Under the pieces are notes generated by a model. The model searched no databases. It worked only from the letters and a program-made list of their open reading frames with translations, and had not been told where the DNA came from. A stretch of DNA of 33,726 nucleotides from Methanobacteriota archaeon. Lineage in GTDB: Archaea > Thermoplasmatota > Poseidoniia > Poseidoniales > Poseidoniaceae. How positions within the stretch are numbered: position 1 is the stretch's first letter; each line of letters opens with the position of its first letter. Position numbers and translations under genes: made by a program. Below are positions 18,083 to 27,170 of the stretch, piece by piece. The stretch spans positions 1 to 33,726 of the forward strand of contig JAACDL010000171.1 of NCBI GenBank assembly GCA_009936765.1, written 5' to 3'.

Positions 18083-20050
18083 TCAGAATCTCCGATCAAG
18101 TTCGTTGAAGATTGCAACAACTTGGTGATGGTTAGCAACTTTGCCATTGAACATGTTAGGAATTTTACCAATTCCTGCAGGAGGAACAAGCATTCCTTGG
18201 AAACCTCTCATTAGAGGACCGCCGTTTCTAGTAAATCCTAGCATCATCCTTAACGAAACACCATTCATTATGTTGGAACCAAGACCTAGAGGTCCTAGAA
18301 CCGAGCGATATAGTGTCGTTTCATTCACATTCCCGGACATCTTTACAGAACGTGAGTAGGCCTTGACCAATCTACCACTCTTACCTGAGAACTTGAATTC
18401 TGCAAGCAGTCTTGCTCTTGCTGCATAGAGGGAATCTGCAGCCTGTGAACCATCAATTCCATGCCTGTTGATAGATGAAATATCTGCTTCATCCCAAACT
18501 CCACCTTTCCCTTGCATTAAGCCAAACATCTTCTTGACGTGAGAATCTCCTGAGCGAGGGTCTTGGCTTCTGACCCATCTTTGCAAAGCAATTCCTGGAC
18601 CAGAATATACGTTGTCAACATCATAGGTGTCTGACATTGCATTGATCAATTGGAGTGAGCCAACATCCGCTAAAGCATGAAGTGAAGTTGCATCTGCAGA
18701 GTTCATAACTCCCATTGGAGCGCCGCTTGCTAGTCTTTCACCCTGACGAGGATCAGCTTCTAACCATGGCTTTGAATCTACACGTGCTATGTCATAGCGG
18801 TCGTAAGAAACCATCAAATCCTTTAGAACTTCATATCCAGGGACTGGTTCAACTGTTAGTGTACTACCATTGCCTACCAAATCGCAAATCCTTGTTGTGT
18901 CAGCAGGTACGATTCTACCATTTGCTTTAACTCCAGTAAGAGGGTTCATTCCAGCAATATTACCACTGCGGAAAGTTAGAGAGCCATCTGCCTCTCTCTT
19001 TACTGCAACTAATGCATCTTCAATAGTCGCATGCCCTGGCAATGCCACTGCAATAGTATCGTATCCCGATTGAGCCATAATTGGGTCGTATCTGAATATG
19101 CGCATAGTCAGTGAGATTGGAGCATGGAGAATACTTGGAGGACTGAAGTCTCCTTCATCCGCACCATCATCTTCATCGCCTGCTCCATAAGCAGTCATTG
19201 CTTCAACCAGATCTTCATGGAACACTCCAGTTGAATCGACACAAGCGATTCTAGGAAGAACTTCTGCTACCCACTGGCTCCAAGGCTCATCGAAATCAAC
19301 ATCGCACATTTTCATTGCAACTATTCTAGTTGCACCGAGTGCTGCAAACTTCTCATCCCAATCCTCTCCTGCTTTACAGAATTCATCGTAAGATGAGTCA
19401 CCGATTGCGCAAACCGAATAGTGAACGCCAGATAGGGAAGGATTGGATGCACTTGTAGCGTTCCAAAGTTCTTCAGCATTATCTGGCATCTCGCCTTCTC
19501 CCCAGGTGGAGGTGATTATGAGGATTCTCTTGTGTGATGCAAATTTTGACTGGTCGTAAGCATCCATGTCGATTACAGTTGGTTCCAAACCATAAGCAAC
19601 TGCAAGCTTAGCCGTTTTCTCAGCCAGACCTGCTGCATTTCCGGTTTGTGAACCGAAGAATATTGCTAGGCTACGGTCTCCTGAAAGAACACCGGCTAGA
19701 ACGCCCGCATCAGAACCAACATCAGCGACTGCTACAGGAACTGCTGCAACTTCAGCGGCAGGTGCAACTTCTTCAGCAACTGCTTCTGCAACTCCGCCTT
19801 CGTACTCGAATTTGATAATCTCAACCGGACAAGCATCTGCTGCTTCTTCAATCAATTCAGAATATTCTGCGCGGAACTCGTTTTTAATCGAAGAAAATCC
19901 GATGTTGCGATCGAATGAACCATCTTCACGAACATCCGCTTTGATGTAACTTGTATCGTCAGTTACCTCAAAAACTTCTGGCAAAATATCCTGACATGCA
20001 TCACAAGTGATGCAATCTTCCTCGATCCAGACCTTAGCGACGGTTGGCAT
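18083..20050 (-). CDS. Ferredoxin-flavodoxin-(SdhB/TfrB-N-like) fusion protein
   Basis: N-terminal monocluster ferredoxin (CITCDACQDILPEVFEV...DACPVEII). Flavodoxin domain with FMN loop FFGSQTGNAAGLAEKTAKLA and STWGEGEMPDNAEELWNA...AIGDSSYDEFCKAGEDWDEKF. C-terminal SdhB-like scaffold MRIFRYDP...YDTIAVALPGHATIEDALVAVKREADGSLTFRSGNIAG...VKANGRIV...GYEVLKDLMVSYDRY...PWLE...GPGIALQRWVRSQDPRSGD...GGVW. Confidence 0.78.
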   Translation of the reverse strand: MPTVAKVWIEEDCITCDACQDILPEVFEVTDDTSYIKADVREDGSFDRNIGFSSIKNEFRAEYSELIEEAADACPVEIIKFEYEGGVAEAVAEEVAPAAEVAAVPVAVADVGSDAGVLAGVLSGDRSLAIFFGSQTGNAAGLAEKTAKLAVAYGLEPTVIDMDAYDQSKFASHKRILIITSTWGEGEMPDNAEELWNATSASNPSLSGVHYSVCAIGDSSYDEFCKAGEDWDEKFAALGATRIVAMKMCDVDFDEPWSQWVAEVLPRIACVDSTGVFHEDLVEAMTAYGAGDEDDGADEGDFSPPSILHAPISLTMRIFRYDPIMAQSGYDTIAVALPGHATIEDALVAVKREADGSLTFRSGNIAGMNPLTGVKANGRIVPADTTRICDLVGNGSTLTVEPVPGYEVLKDLMVSYDRYDIARVDSKPWLEADPRQGERLASGAPMGVMNSADATSLHALADVGSLQLINAMSDTYDVDNVYSGPGIALQRWVRSQDPRSGDSHVKKMFGLMQGKGGVWDEADISSINRHGIDGSQAADSLYAARARLLAEFKFSGKSGRLVKAYSRSVKMSGNVNETTLYRSVLGPLGLGSNIMNGVSLRMMLGFTRNGGPLMRGFQGMLVPPAGIGKIPNMFNGKVANHHQVVAIFNELDRRF

Positions 20051-20115
20051 GAGTTCACCTTATGCTCACACTGAGCAATACATTCCACTAGGGCGTAGTC
20101 TTTGAAGGTTCCTTG

Positions 20116-20135
20116 CCTCTCCCTAAAGGGAGAGG
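20116..20135. repeat. Perfect hairpin between the thermosome gene and the ferredoxin-flavodoxin fusion gene
   Basis: CCTCTCCC-TAAA-GGGAGAGG, 8-bp stem, 31 nt past the thermosome stop in the direction of transcription. Confidence 0.7.
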
Positions 20136-20165
20136 TCTATACTGTCAAAATTAATTGAGCCGACA

Positions 20166-21794
20166 TCACATGTGGAAGTCGTCCATTCCACCCATCATAT
20201 CGCCGCCAGATACTCCCTTTGAAGATATGACATCATCGATACGTAGAATCATAATCGCTGTTTCTGTTGCAGACTGAATCGCCTGTTCGACAACTCTCTG
20301 AGGCTCTAAAACATTAGCCTCAAACATGTCCATCACTCCACCCTCTTCAACATTGATTCCAGAGTGTACTTTACCATCTGCGTGAGACTTCCTCAATTCG
20401 ATGATTGTTGTAACCGGATCTAAACCTGCATTTTCTGCAAGAGTTCTAGGAATAATTTCTAGTGCACTAGCGAATGCTTCGATTGCCATTTGTTCGCGTC
20501 CGCCAATAGATTCAGCGTAAGCACGTAAGTCACGCGATAGTGCTGCAAGCACACTTCCGCCACCAGTAAGAACAGCGCCATCTTCCCATGCTACAGAAAC
20601 TACTCCAACCGCATCGTCAAATGCTCTACGGATTTCATCAACAACGTGTTCAGTTCCACCACGAAGTAGAACAGATACGGACTTTGCTTCAGGGCATCCT
20701 GTAATGAAGGTCATATCCGACTCACCAATCTTACGCTCTTCGACTTTGGCTGCTGCGCCAAGGTCTTCATGAGTCAAGTCGTCAATGTTGGTTACAACAC
20801 GACCGCCTGTGGCTTTTGAAAGTGCTTCCATGTCACTCTTCTTGGCACGTCGTATTGCGAATATTCCTGCTTTGGACATGTAGTGTTGAGCGAGGTCATC
20901 AATTCCTTTCTGACACACGATAGCATTTGCACCACTTGCGATGATCTTTTCTACCAATCCTCTAATGTAATTCTCCTCTTCTTCTAGGAAAGATGCTAGC
21001 ATTGAAGGGTCTGTAATCTGGATTTTCGCATCAACCTCTGTCTTCTTGACTTCAATTGCGCTGTTAATCAATGCAATCTTAGCACCTGAAATTGAGCGTG
21101 GCATACCTGCATGAACTCTCTCCTTATCGAGAATAATTCCATCAACTAAAGAGCTGTCCTTGATTGAACCACCCTGGCGCTTCTCAACTTTGATATCTGA
21201 CAAATCAACCATTCTTTCTCCATCTTCGATGGTACCAACTGAATTGACTGCTCTAACACAAATGTCTGCTAAGAATGACTTAACAGCACCTGCAGATTTA
21301 CCAGTAAGAGAAGTTTTGGCAACTTCCATTAGCACAGCATCATCATTCTTGGTTGAAATACCGTGAGATTCAAGGCAACCAACTGCTTTTTCCGCAGCAA
21401 GTCTGAACCCTTCACAGATGACAGTAGGATGTACATTCTGATCGATAAGATCTTCCGACCTTTTCAATAGTTCACCAGAAAGAACGACCGCTGATGTAGT
21501 GCCATCATAGCAATGCTGTTCCTGGGTTTTAGCTACTTCGATAATCATCTTAGCAGCAGGATGTTCGATGTCCATTTCTTTCAGAATCGTAGCACCGTCG
21601 TTTGTGATAACTACATCACCCATGCTGTCAACTAACATTTTGTCCATGCCTTTTGGTCCAAGAGTGCTACGAACAGCATCTGCTACAGCCTTGGCTGCTG
21701 CGATGTTGTTTGATTGAGCACTACGGCCACGAGTTCTTTGAACTCCATCTTTTAGAATGAATATCGGTGCTTGTCCATTTCCGTACATATACAA
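20166..21794 (-). CDS. thsA: Thermosome subunit (group II chaperonin)
   Basis: [68 protein letters not shown]...[15 protein letters not shown]...[19 protein letters not shown]...[10 protein letters not shown]. Whether alpha or another paralog cannot be judged from the window alone. Confidence 0.95.
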   Translation of the reverse strand: MYMYGNGQAPIFILKDGVQRTRGRSAQSNNIAAAKAVADAVRSTLGPKGMDKMLVDSMGDVVITNDGATILKEMDIEHPAAKMIIEVAKTQEQHCYDGTTSAVVLSGELLKRSEDLIDQNVHPTVICEGFRLAAEKAVGCLESHGISTKNDDAVLMEVAKTSLTGKSAGAVKSFLADICVRAVNSVGTIEDGERMVDLSDIKVEKRQGGSIKDSSLVDGIILDKERVHAGMPRSISGAKIALINSAIEVKKTEVDAKIQITDPSMLASFLEEEENYIRGLVEKIIASGANAIVCQKGIDDLAQHYMSKAGIFAIRRAKKSDMEALSKATGGRVVTNIDDLTHEDLGAAAKVEERKIGESDMTFITGCPEAKSVSVLLRGGTEHVVDEIRRAFDDAVGVVSVAWEDGAVLTGGGSVLAALSRDLRAYAESIGGREQMAIEAFASALEIIPRTLAENAGLDPVTTIIELRKSHADGKVHSGINVEEGGVMDMFEANVLEPQRVVEQAIQSATETAIMILRIDDVISSKGVSGGDMMGGMDDFHM

Positions 21795-21851
21795 TACCTC
21801 TGCAGTTCATCGGCACGAGGGGTATGACTTCAACCCATCGTCGAATCAGTT

Positions 21852-24800
21852 TCACATTTGGTTGTCAAGCCATTGCTGACCATAGTGACCCCATTGCTCC
21901 ATCGTCCAGCCCTCTGGAAGGCCTGCTGCGGGCACAGGAGGTCCAGTTTGAACCTCCGGTGTTTGAGCAATTTGTGGAGGAGGAGCTATCTCTGGGACTG
22001 ATTTTTCCATGGAGCCAATTGATGGAGCCGATGCGACTGCGCCGTATGTCGCAGAAAGGTTGTCTTCATACCCATCATCGTTCCAATCTTGTTCTTCTTC
22101 CTCTTCGCCATTGATTACAATTAGTAATACTCCAAGTAAAGTAATAATTAGAGCACCTCCGACTACCCATATTCCAATTCCAACCCAATCCCATGAGTCT
22201 GAACCAGATGATGCTGAATCACTGCTGCTTCCAGATGTGCTCTTTAGAGTGACAGATAGTTCCAGTGAGGCTGCGTCTTCAACAGAATTAGAAATCGCCC
22301 ATATCTTGACATTTGTTTCGATGAAATCATCATCAAGGGTCTCTAGAGTTGAACTCTGAACCTCGAATACAATGGTGACCTCTCTCTCACCTTCAACTTC
22401 AAGCCAGAAATCACGGTCAGTGGATTTAACTCCAGCACTGTACCAACGATTAGTTCCTTGTTGGTCCATTGACATGGATACAGATTGGCCTTCAGTATAC
22501 TGATTTCGAACACGTACTACTACCTCATAACGACCTTCTTCATCAATAATTGTAGATTCGGTTGAAATGATACGAAGCCAATTCTGTGAACCTACTCTGT
22601 ATGTACACTTACCATCAGAGGAAACTGTGTCATCATTTACACTGGTTGCGATGACCTTCAGAATTAATTGGCCATTGGTGTCATCATCGAAAGTGAAAGT
22701 TACTGTAACGTTGTATGAGGCACCAGGCTCTAACTGTGGAGTGATATCCCCTTCGATTAGTTGTTCGAATTCAGCATTCATTCCTTCAGGGACATCCAAT
22801 GACATAGTAAAACGATCAGGCTTATTCCCGTCGTTCGTAACTTCCAAGCGCATTGACTGTGAGTCGTCACCAGGTATGTATGATTGGTCGGCGTCTTCAT
22901 CTGACACAGAAACTGCTGCGGTGTCTGTAACATCGACATTGATTGTTATCTGCTCCATAACTGTTGGATCATCCAAACTTGTAGCGGTGACACGGGCCGT
23001 GTAGAGCCCAGGTGACAAACCAACAGGCATAGGAAGATTTAGAGCAATGCTAGTCTCTCCATCCCATGCATCGAGAATTGGAGTTTCGTCTGCTGAAAGA
23101 TATGCTTCTAGTCTCCAATTTGATTGTACAAGGTTTAGAGAATATGCCTCATCATCATTACCTAGATTCAATATGTCTATGTAGACGACTCGAGAGTTGC
23201 CATTCGCTGCTGCCTCGATCTCTAACTCCTCAGCGCTCATTGTAAATTCTCTAAGAACTGGAACTTCAATCTTCTTTGAAATCACATCATTACCGAATAA
23301 AGACTGGCCGCATGAAGGGCAAACTGCTCTAAGAGAGAATGGAACATCACCAGGTAGTTCATCATAAGGTGCTGTTACATTCAGAAGTAATTGAACTTCC
23401 TCGCCTTTGTCTAGAGGCATAGGCATCTGGACAATACTATGATTCAAGTCTGTTACGAACGAGACCCATTCCGTATTTTGGAAATTCGATGTGATGGTGT
23501 ATCCTGCTTCCCTGTTTCCAGCATTCTGTAATTTGAATGGAATGTCAGTGGTTTCTCCAGGGAGTAATGATGCTGCGAGTAGTGGAGCTGTTGATGATAG
23601 ATGCACACCATATTGCTCAGTAATTGCAATATCAGAAGTTACTCTTCCTAATTCTCCTAATTGAGTACCACCAGCATCTTCCCACCAGACTTGCCAAACT
23701 TGCTGTTGAACATCTGCACCTGCTGGTATTGATAGGTTAATCCACATTTCAGAAGTATTGCCTCCAGGAATGACAGGTAGAACAACGTTGGTTCCGTGCT
23801 GTGTTGGATTGTCACTGTCAATTCTAATCATTGGAAGGCTAGGGTTCATCCAAGTTGTGTTTGAAACATTTGATTGTAGACGCACCTGTGCGCCCATGTA
23901 ACCGTTGTTTGTGATAGTACAAAACATTGGAATGATTGTGTTAGGTGGTGTTGTATAACCACCTGTTGGGTCATCACATTCTACATCCAAAGTAAATTCG
24001 CTTACCTTTTCGATACCAAACATCACGAAGTCATCAACATGCATTCCACTTGAAGCACCTGAGCCATCTGACTGGAACAATATTCCGTAAGACCATGAAT
24101 GGCCTCCTAACTGATCTGTTGGATCCCAAGAGATGCTACTCCAAGAACCGGGAGTAGTGCTTGGGATATCTTCGACAAAGTTGTGATAGATCGTGCTTTC
24201 AGGAGCACCGTTTCCTCTCCACAATTCCAGAGCGACCATGTCTCCAGCACCCATCTGCCCCCAGGTTTGAACGTGCATTTGAGCCGAGACTAAACCTGCA
24301 GAGTTGAGTTGCACTTTGCACATCCACTGGATGTATTGTTGAGAAAGACCCCCATCCAATGATGCTCCATATCCACAATTACTGTCTGCGCCACGGAAAG
24401 CGAATACTAGGCGGCTACGAGATGCTGATGGGTAATCTGAACCGGAGTTTGAATGACGCCAGTTGGCAGACCCTACTGCTGAAGTAGAACCATCTTCTTG
24501 CCAGATTCCAATACCGTTAGCATCACTACCATCGATTGGATATTCGCCACCATAAAATGTAGACTTTGATGCGGCAGGAAGAGCTTGGTCACGAGGATCT
24601 CCTTCTGCATCCATGTCATCTTGAGCTAATGCAACAGGAAGTGATTTTTCCATAACATCGTTTTCATTTCTATCATCTGCAGAGTTGAAAACTGTTGCTC
24701 GAATGATTATTCCACCAGACAATTCATTGGTTGAAACATCCAGAGAGGAATGAGCAACACTTGCGGTGTATGTGAAGGAATCGATGTGCGATTGTCCACC

Positions 24801-25154
24801 GAGCATAGGAACTGTTTCCCAAGAAGTTGAATTCATTATGAATCCAATTGGATGAACCATGTCAACAAAAACCGTCGAACTGGAACCAGTTAGAGCTCCA
24901 CCTCCACGCTTTACTTCGACCGAGATGTCGACAATGTCACCTTTTGCAACATAGACTACTACGCTGCCATCAGGTTGCACCCAATGGTTGGCCTCTGAAG
25001 AATTAACCATGATTTCTGCAACTGAAAAGTCATCAGAAGAGCCACCCCTACCGGAGGTTGCTTCCACATTAGATGTGGATAATAGCAAAACGGATTGCAT
25101 GAGAAGAATGGTCACCAATAGGAATGGTATCGACTTGCGCATGTGCATCAACAT
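21852..25154 (-). CDS. Large secreted, membrane-anchored surface protein with Ig/CARDB-like repeats
   Basis: Signal peptide MRKSIPFLLVTILLMQSVLLLSTSNVEA; repeated beta-rich segments; C-terminal TM WVGIGIWVVGGALIITLLGVLLIVI; acidic and Pro-rich cytoplasmic tail ending LPEGWTMEQWGHYGQQWLDNQM. Confidence 0.75.
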   Translation of the reverse strand: MLMHMRKSIPFLLVTILLMQSVLLLSTSNVEATSGRGGSSDDFSVAEIMVNSSEANHWVQPDGSVVVYVAKGDIVDISVEVKRGGGALTGSSSTVFVDMVHPIGFIMNSTSWETVPMLGGQSHIDSFTYTASVAHSSLDVSTNELSGGIIIRATVFNSADDRNENDVMEKSLPVALAQDDMDAEGDPRDQALPAASKSTFYGGEYPIDGSDANGIGIWQEDGSTSAVGSANWRHSNSGSDYPSASRSRLVFAFRGADSNCGYGASLDGGLSQQYIQWMCKVQLNSAGLVSAQMHVQTWGQMGAGDMVALELWRGNGAPESTIYHNFVEDIPSTTPGSWSSISWDPTDQLGGHSWSYGILFQSDGSGASSGMHVDDFVMFGIEKVSEFTLDVECDDPTGGYTTPPNTIIPMFCTITNNGYMGAQVRLQSNVSNTTWMNPSLPMIRIDSDNPTQHGTNVVLPVIPGGNTSEMWINLSIPAGADVQQQVWQVWWEDAGGTQLGELGRVTSDIAITEQYGVHLSSTAPLLAASLLPGETTDIPFKLQNAGNREAGYTITSNFQNTEWVSFVTDLNHSIVQMPMPLDKGEEVQLLLNVTAPYDELPGDVPFSLRAVCPSCGQSLFGNDVISKKIEVPVLREFTMSAEELEIEAAANGNSRVVYIDILNLGNDDEAYSLNLVQSNWRLEAYLSADETPILDAWDGETSIALNLPMPVGLSPGLYTARVTATSLDDPTVMEQITINVDVTDTAAVSVSDEDADQSYIPGDDSQSMRLEVTNDGNKPDRFTMSLDVPEGMNAEFEQLIEGDITPQLEPGASYNVTVTFTFDDDTNGQLILKVIATSVNDDTVSSDGKCTYRVGSQNWLRIISTESTIIDEEGRYEVVVRVRNQYTEGQSVSMSMDQQGTNRWYSAGVKSTDRDFWLEVEGEREVTIVFEVQSSTLETLDDDFIETNVKIWAISNSVEDAASLELSVTLKSTSGSSSDSASSGSDSWDWVGIGIWVVGGALIITLLGVLLIVINGEEEEEQDWNDDGYEDNLSATYGAVASAPSIGSMEKSVPEIAPPPQIAQTPEVQTGPPVPAAGLPEGWTMEQWGHYGQQWLDNQM

Positions 25155-25194
25155 CCATGCGACTATAGTGTGGCATATGAATGTCCCCGTCTCA

Positions 25195-25211
25195 TGTCCC
25201 CGTAGGGGACA
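25195..25211. repeat. Perfect hairpin in the divergent intergenic region
   Basis: TGTCCCC-GTA-GGGGACA, with an ATGTCCCCGT direct repeat starting immediately upstream (25181-25190 and 25194-25203). Confidence 0.65.
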
Positions 25212-25304
25212 GAAGGTATGGTAGATTCAAAGAACCCTTTTAATCGCCTTCAAAGGGTCGACATGAAGGGCAACCTTTGAGAAAGTAAAGATTCGCGCTG
25301 TACC

Positions 25305-26579
25305 GTGGGTGAGTACTCGAACAAAGGGCCGATGGCCGCTCGCATCTGGCTCACAGGGCTGGTTTTCTGCCAGATATTTCTTACTCCAATGGCTGCGTTT
25401 TCAATCACATATCTGATAAACTTCGAACTCGCTTCTGAAAACTTCACAATGTCATTTCAATCAGAGATGATTCCTTGGATAATTGCCGCTTCTCTCGCTT
25501 ATGGAATGCTAGCCCTCTTGCTAGCACTATTGTTTGGCGGATTTACGCCGATTTCAGTAGTTGAGAAGGGTGGTTGGAAAGCGGCATTTGGCCTGACAAG
25601 AGCGAAAAGAGATGCTGCAAGTCTTCGTAATTCAAGAAGAAACCATGCAAGATCTCCTCATGCCAAATTAACAGTCATGGTTAACGACAGAATAACCAAG
25701 AAGCACTCATTACTTTCAACTCATGGAGGACTAGTCTTACTTGCAATACCTTTCCAGTTGATGTTGGTCATAATACCTCTCGGTTTTGTAATATTTATAC
25801 CCGAAGAATGGGTTCAAGCAAATAGAAGATTAGAGGTTGCTATGGCCTGCTACCTGATTGTTCTCATAATGGTCATGAGAGTATTTCCAAAATTCGCTCG
25901 CAAGCACATAACTATTGCAGCATTCACAAGACGTTGGCTAATTTCAATGACTAAATTGTCATGGTTAGCACCGGTACTTGTACTGTGGCTAATGGGCCGA
26001 CTTGCGAGTGTGATAGTACTCTCCTGGATTGGGGCTGACTTATCCAGCAACTTACAATTAGAACAGTCCTTCATGGAAGACTTACTCAGAATAGGAAGTG
26101 TTCCCGAAACCTCTTTCCTCGATCTGTTAACAGCGCTAGCAGTAATGCCATTAGCGGCATTTACCACTCTGGCATGCCTGGGTGGAGGCTCAGGGACTCC
26201 GCCAGAATGGATGCGAATTGGTGACGAAGTTGAAATCAAATCCCCAGAACAAGAAGGAGACGGAGGAGCATTAGTCGCAACTGGCCGAGTAATTGGAGCC
26301 GTTGCTGGCGCTGCTGTTGGAGTAGGAATTGGGCTTGCAGCTACTGCTGCATCAGGTATAGCAGCAAAAACGCATAGTGCGGGTACAACCGCAATTGCTG
26401 CTGCGAACTCTGCGCCTCAGGCCATGAGTAGTAGCATGGATGCAGTTTCAACTACAGAGGATGCCTTCTCCTTCGTAGATAAAAACAATATTATCACAGA
26501 AGCACCTCAAAATATAGAAACTGGAGGCGTCGAAGATGAGCCTTCTGAATTCGAAGGCTTTGGCTCTATGTTTGACTGA
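25305..26579 (+). CDS. Uncharacterised multi-TM membrane protein with Gly/Ala-rich hydrophobic segment
   Basis: Several hydrophobic segments (IWLTGLVFCQIFLTPMAAFSITYLI, MIPWIIAASLAYGMLALLLALLFGG, LVLLAIPFQLMLVIIPLGFVIFI, LSWLAPVLVLWLMGRLASVIVLSWIG) and a glycine-zipper-like GRVIGAVAGAAVGVGIGLAATAASGIAA. No family recognised. Confidence 0.7.
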   Translation: MGEYSNKGPMAARIWLTGLVFCQIFLTPMAAFSITYLINFELASENFTMSFQSEMIPWIIAASLAYGMLALLLALLFGGFTPISVVEKGGWKAAFGLTRAKRDAASLRNSRRNHARSPHAKLTVMVNDRITKKHSLLSTHGGLVLLAIPFQLMLVIIPLGFVIFIPEEWVQANRRLEVAMACYLIVLIMVMRVFPKFARKHITIAAFTRRWLISMTKLSWLAPVLVLWLMGRLASVIVLSWIGADLSSNLQLEQSFMEDLLRIGSVPETSFLDLLTALAVMPLAAFTTLACLGGGSGTPPEWMRIGDEVEIKSPEQEGDGGALVATGRVIGAVAGAAVGVGIGLAATAASGIAAKTHSAGTTAIAAANSAPQAMSSSMDAVSTTEDAFSFVDKNNIITEAPQNIETGGVEDEPSEFEGFGSMFD

Positions 26580-27170
26580 TTATTCCTCTTCGCTAGCCAC
26601 AATAGGCCGGCCATCAGTAATCATGAGGCGTACGAACCCCATAATCCAACCATCACTTCGTGGACGACCTAGATCAGGCCTAGGTTTATTCAGAAGATTG
26701 GAACCACAATTAGTACATCTAACTGCAGTCACTTGCCATACTGGATAAGGAAGGTTACAGCAGGACTCATCCGAATCGGCTCTATTTCTGACCAATTGTA
26801 GATTCATTGCTAACTGTTTTGTCCAGTTCGCTTCTTCACCTGCCAAAAATCCAGTCAATCGAGATAGAATTAACCATCCTGAAACAGACCACATCCCAAA
26901 TCCTATTGCTGCTGACCCGTATGACATACTGAACCAACCAAATACGAGAGGGATTAATGCAAAAACGATTGATAACCAATGGAAAAACCGCATGTGCATT
27001 ACTCTTTGAATTAAGTGGGCATCAACGTAAACGGCTTCTGGATGAGGAGGGAATTGCTCATTCCAAGTCTTCAGACGAGGGAACGTCAAAAATGGCACTC
27101 TAGTAATCATATGTGCTGTTACAGCACCGATTAAAAATTCAATGAACTCCGCCCACATTTCACTCGCCAC
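26580..27170 (-). CDS. Uncharacterised membrane protein with C-terminal Cys motif
   Basis: Two hydrophobic segments (FFHWLSIVFALIPLVFGWFSMSYGSAAIGFGMWSVSGWLIL) plus ESCCNLPYPVWQVTAVRCTNCGSNLL, a possible zinc ribbon. Overlaps the start region of the adjacent aminotransferase ORF end by 11 nt. Confidence 0.65.
   Translation of the reverse strand: MASEMWAEFIEFLIGAVTAHMITRVPFLTFPRLKTWNEQFPPHPEAVYVDAHLIQRVMHMRFFHWLSIVFALIPLVFGWFSMSYGSAAIGFGMWSVSGWLILSRLTGFLAGEEANWTKQLAMNLQLVRNRADSDESCCNLPYPVWQVTAVRCTNCGSNLLNKPRPDLGRPRSDGWIMGFVRLMITDGRPIVASEEE

Noticed and set aside
22567-23004. Plus-strand 145-aa ORF antisense to the large surface protein
   Set aside because: Shadow ORF of a long, clearly coding minus frame; Ser/Thr/Val-rich sequence is what reverse translation of beta-rich repeats yields.
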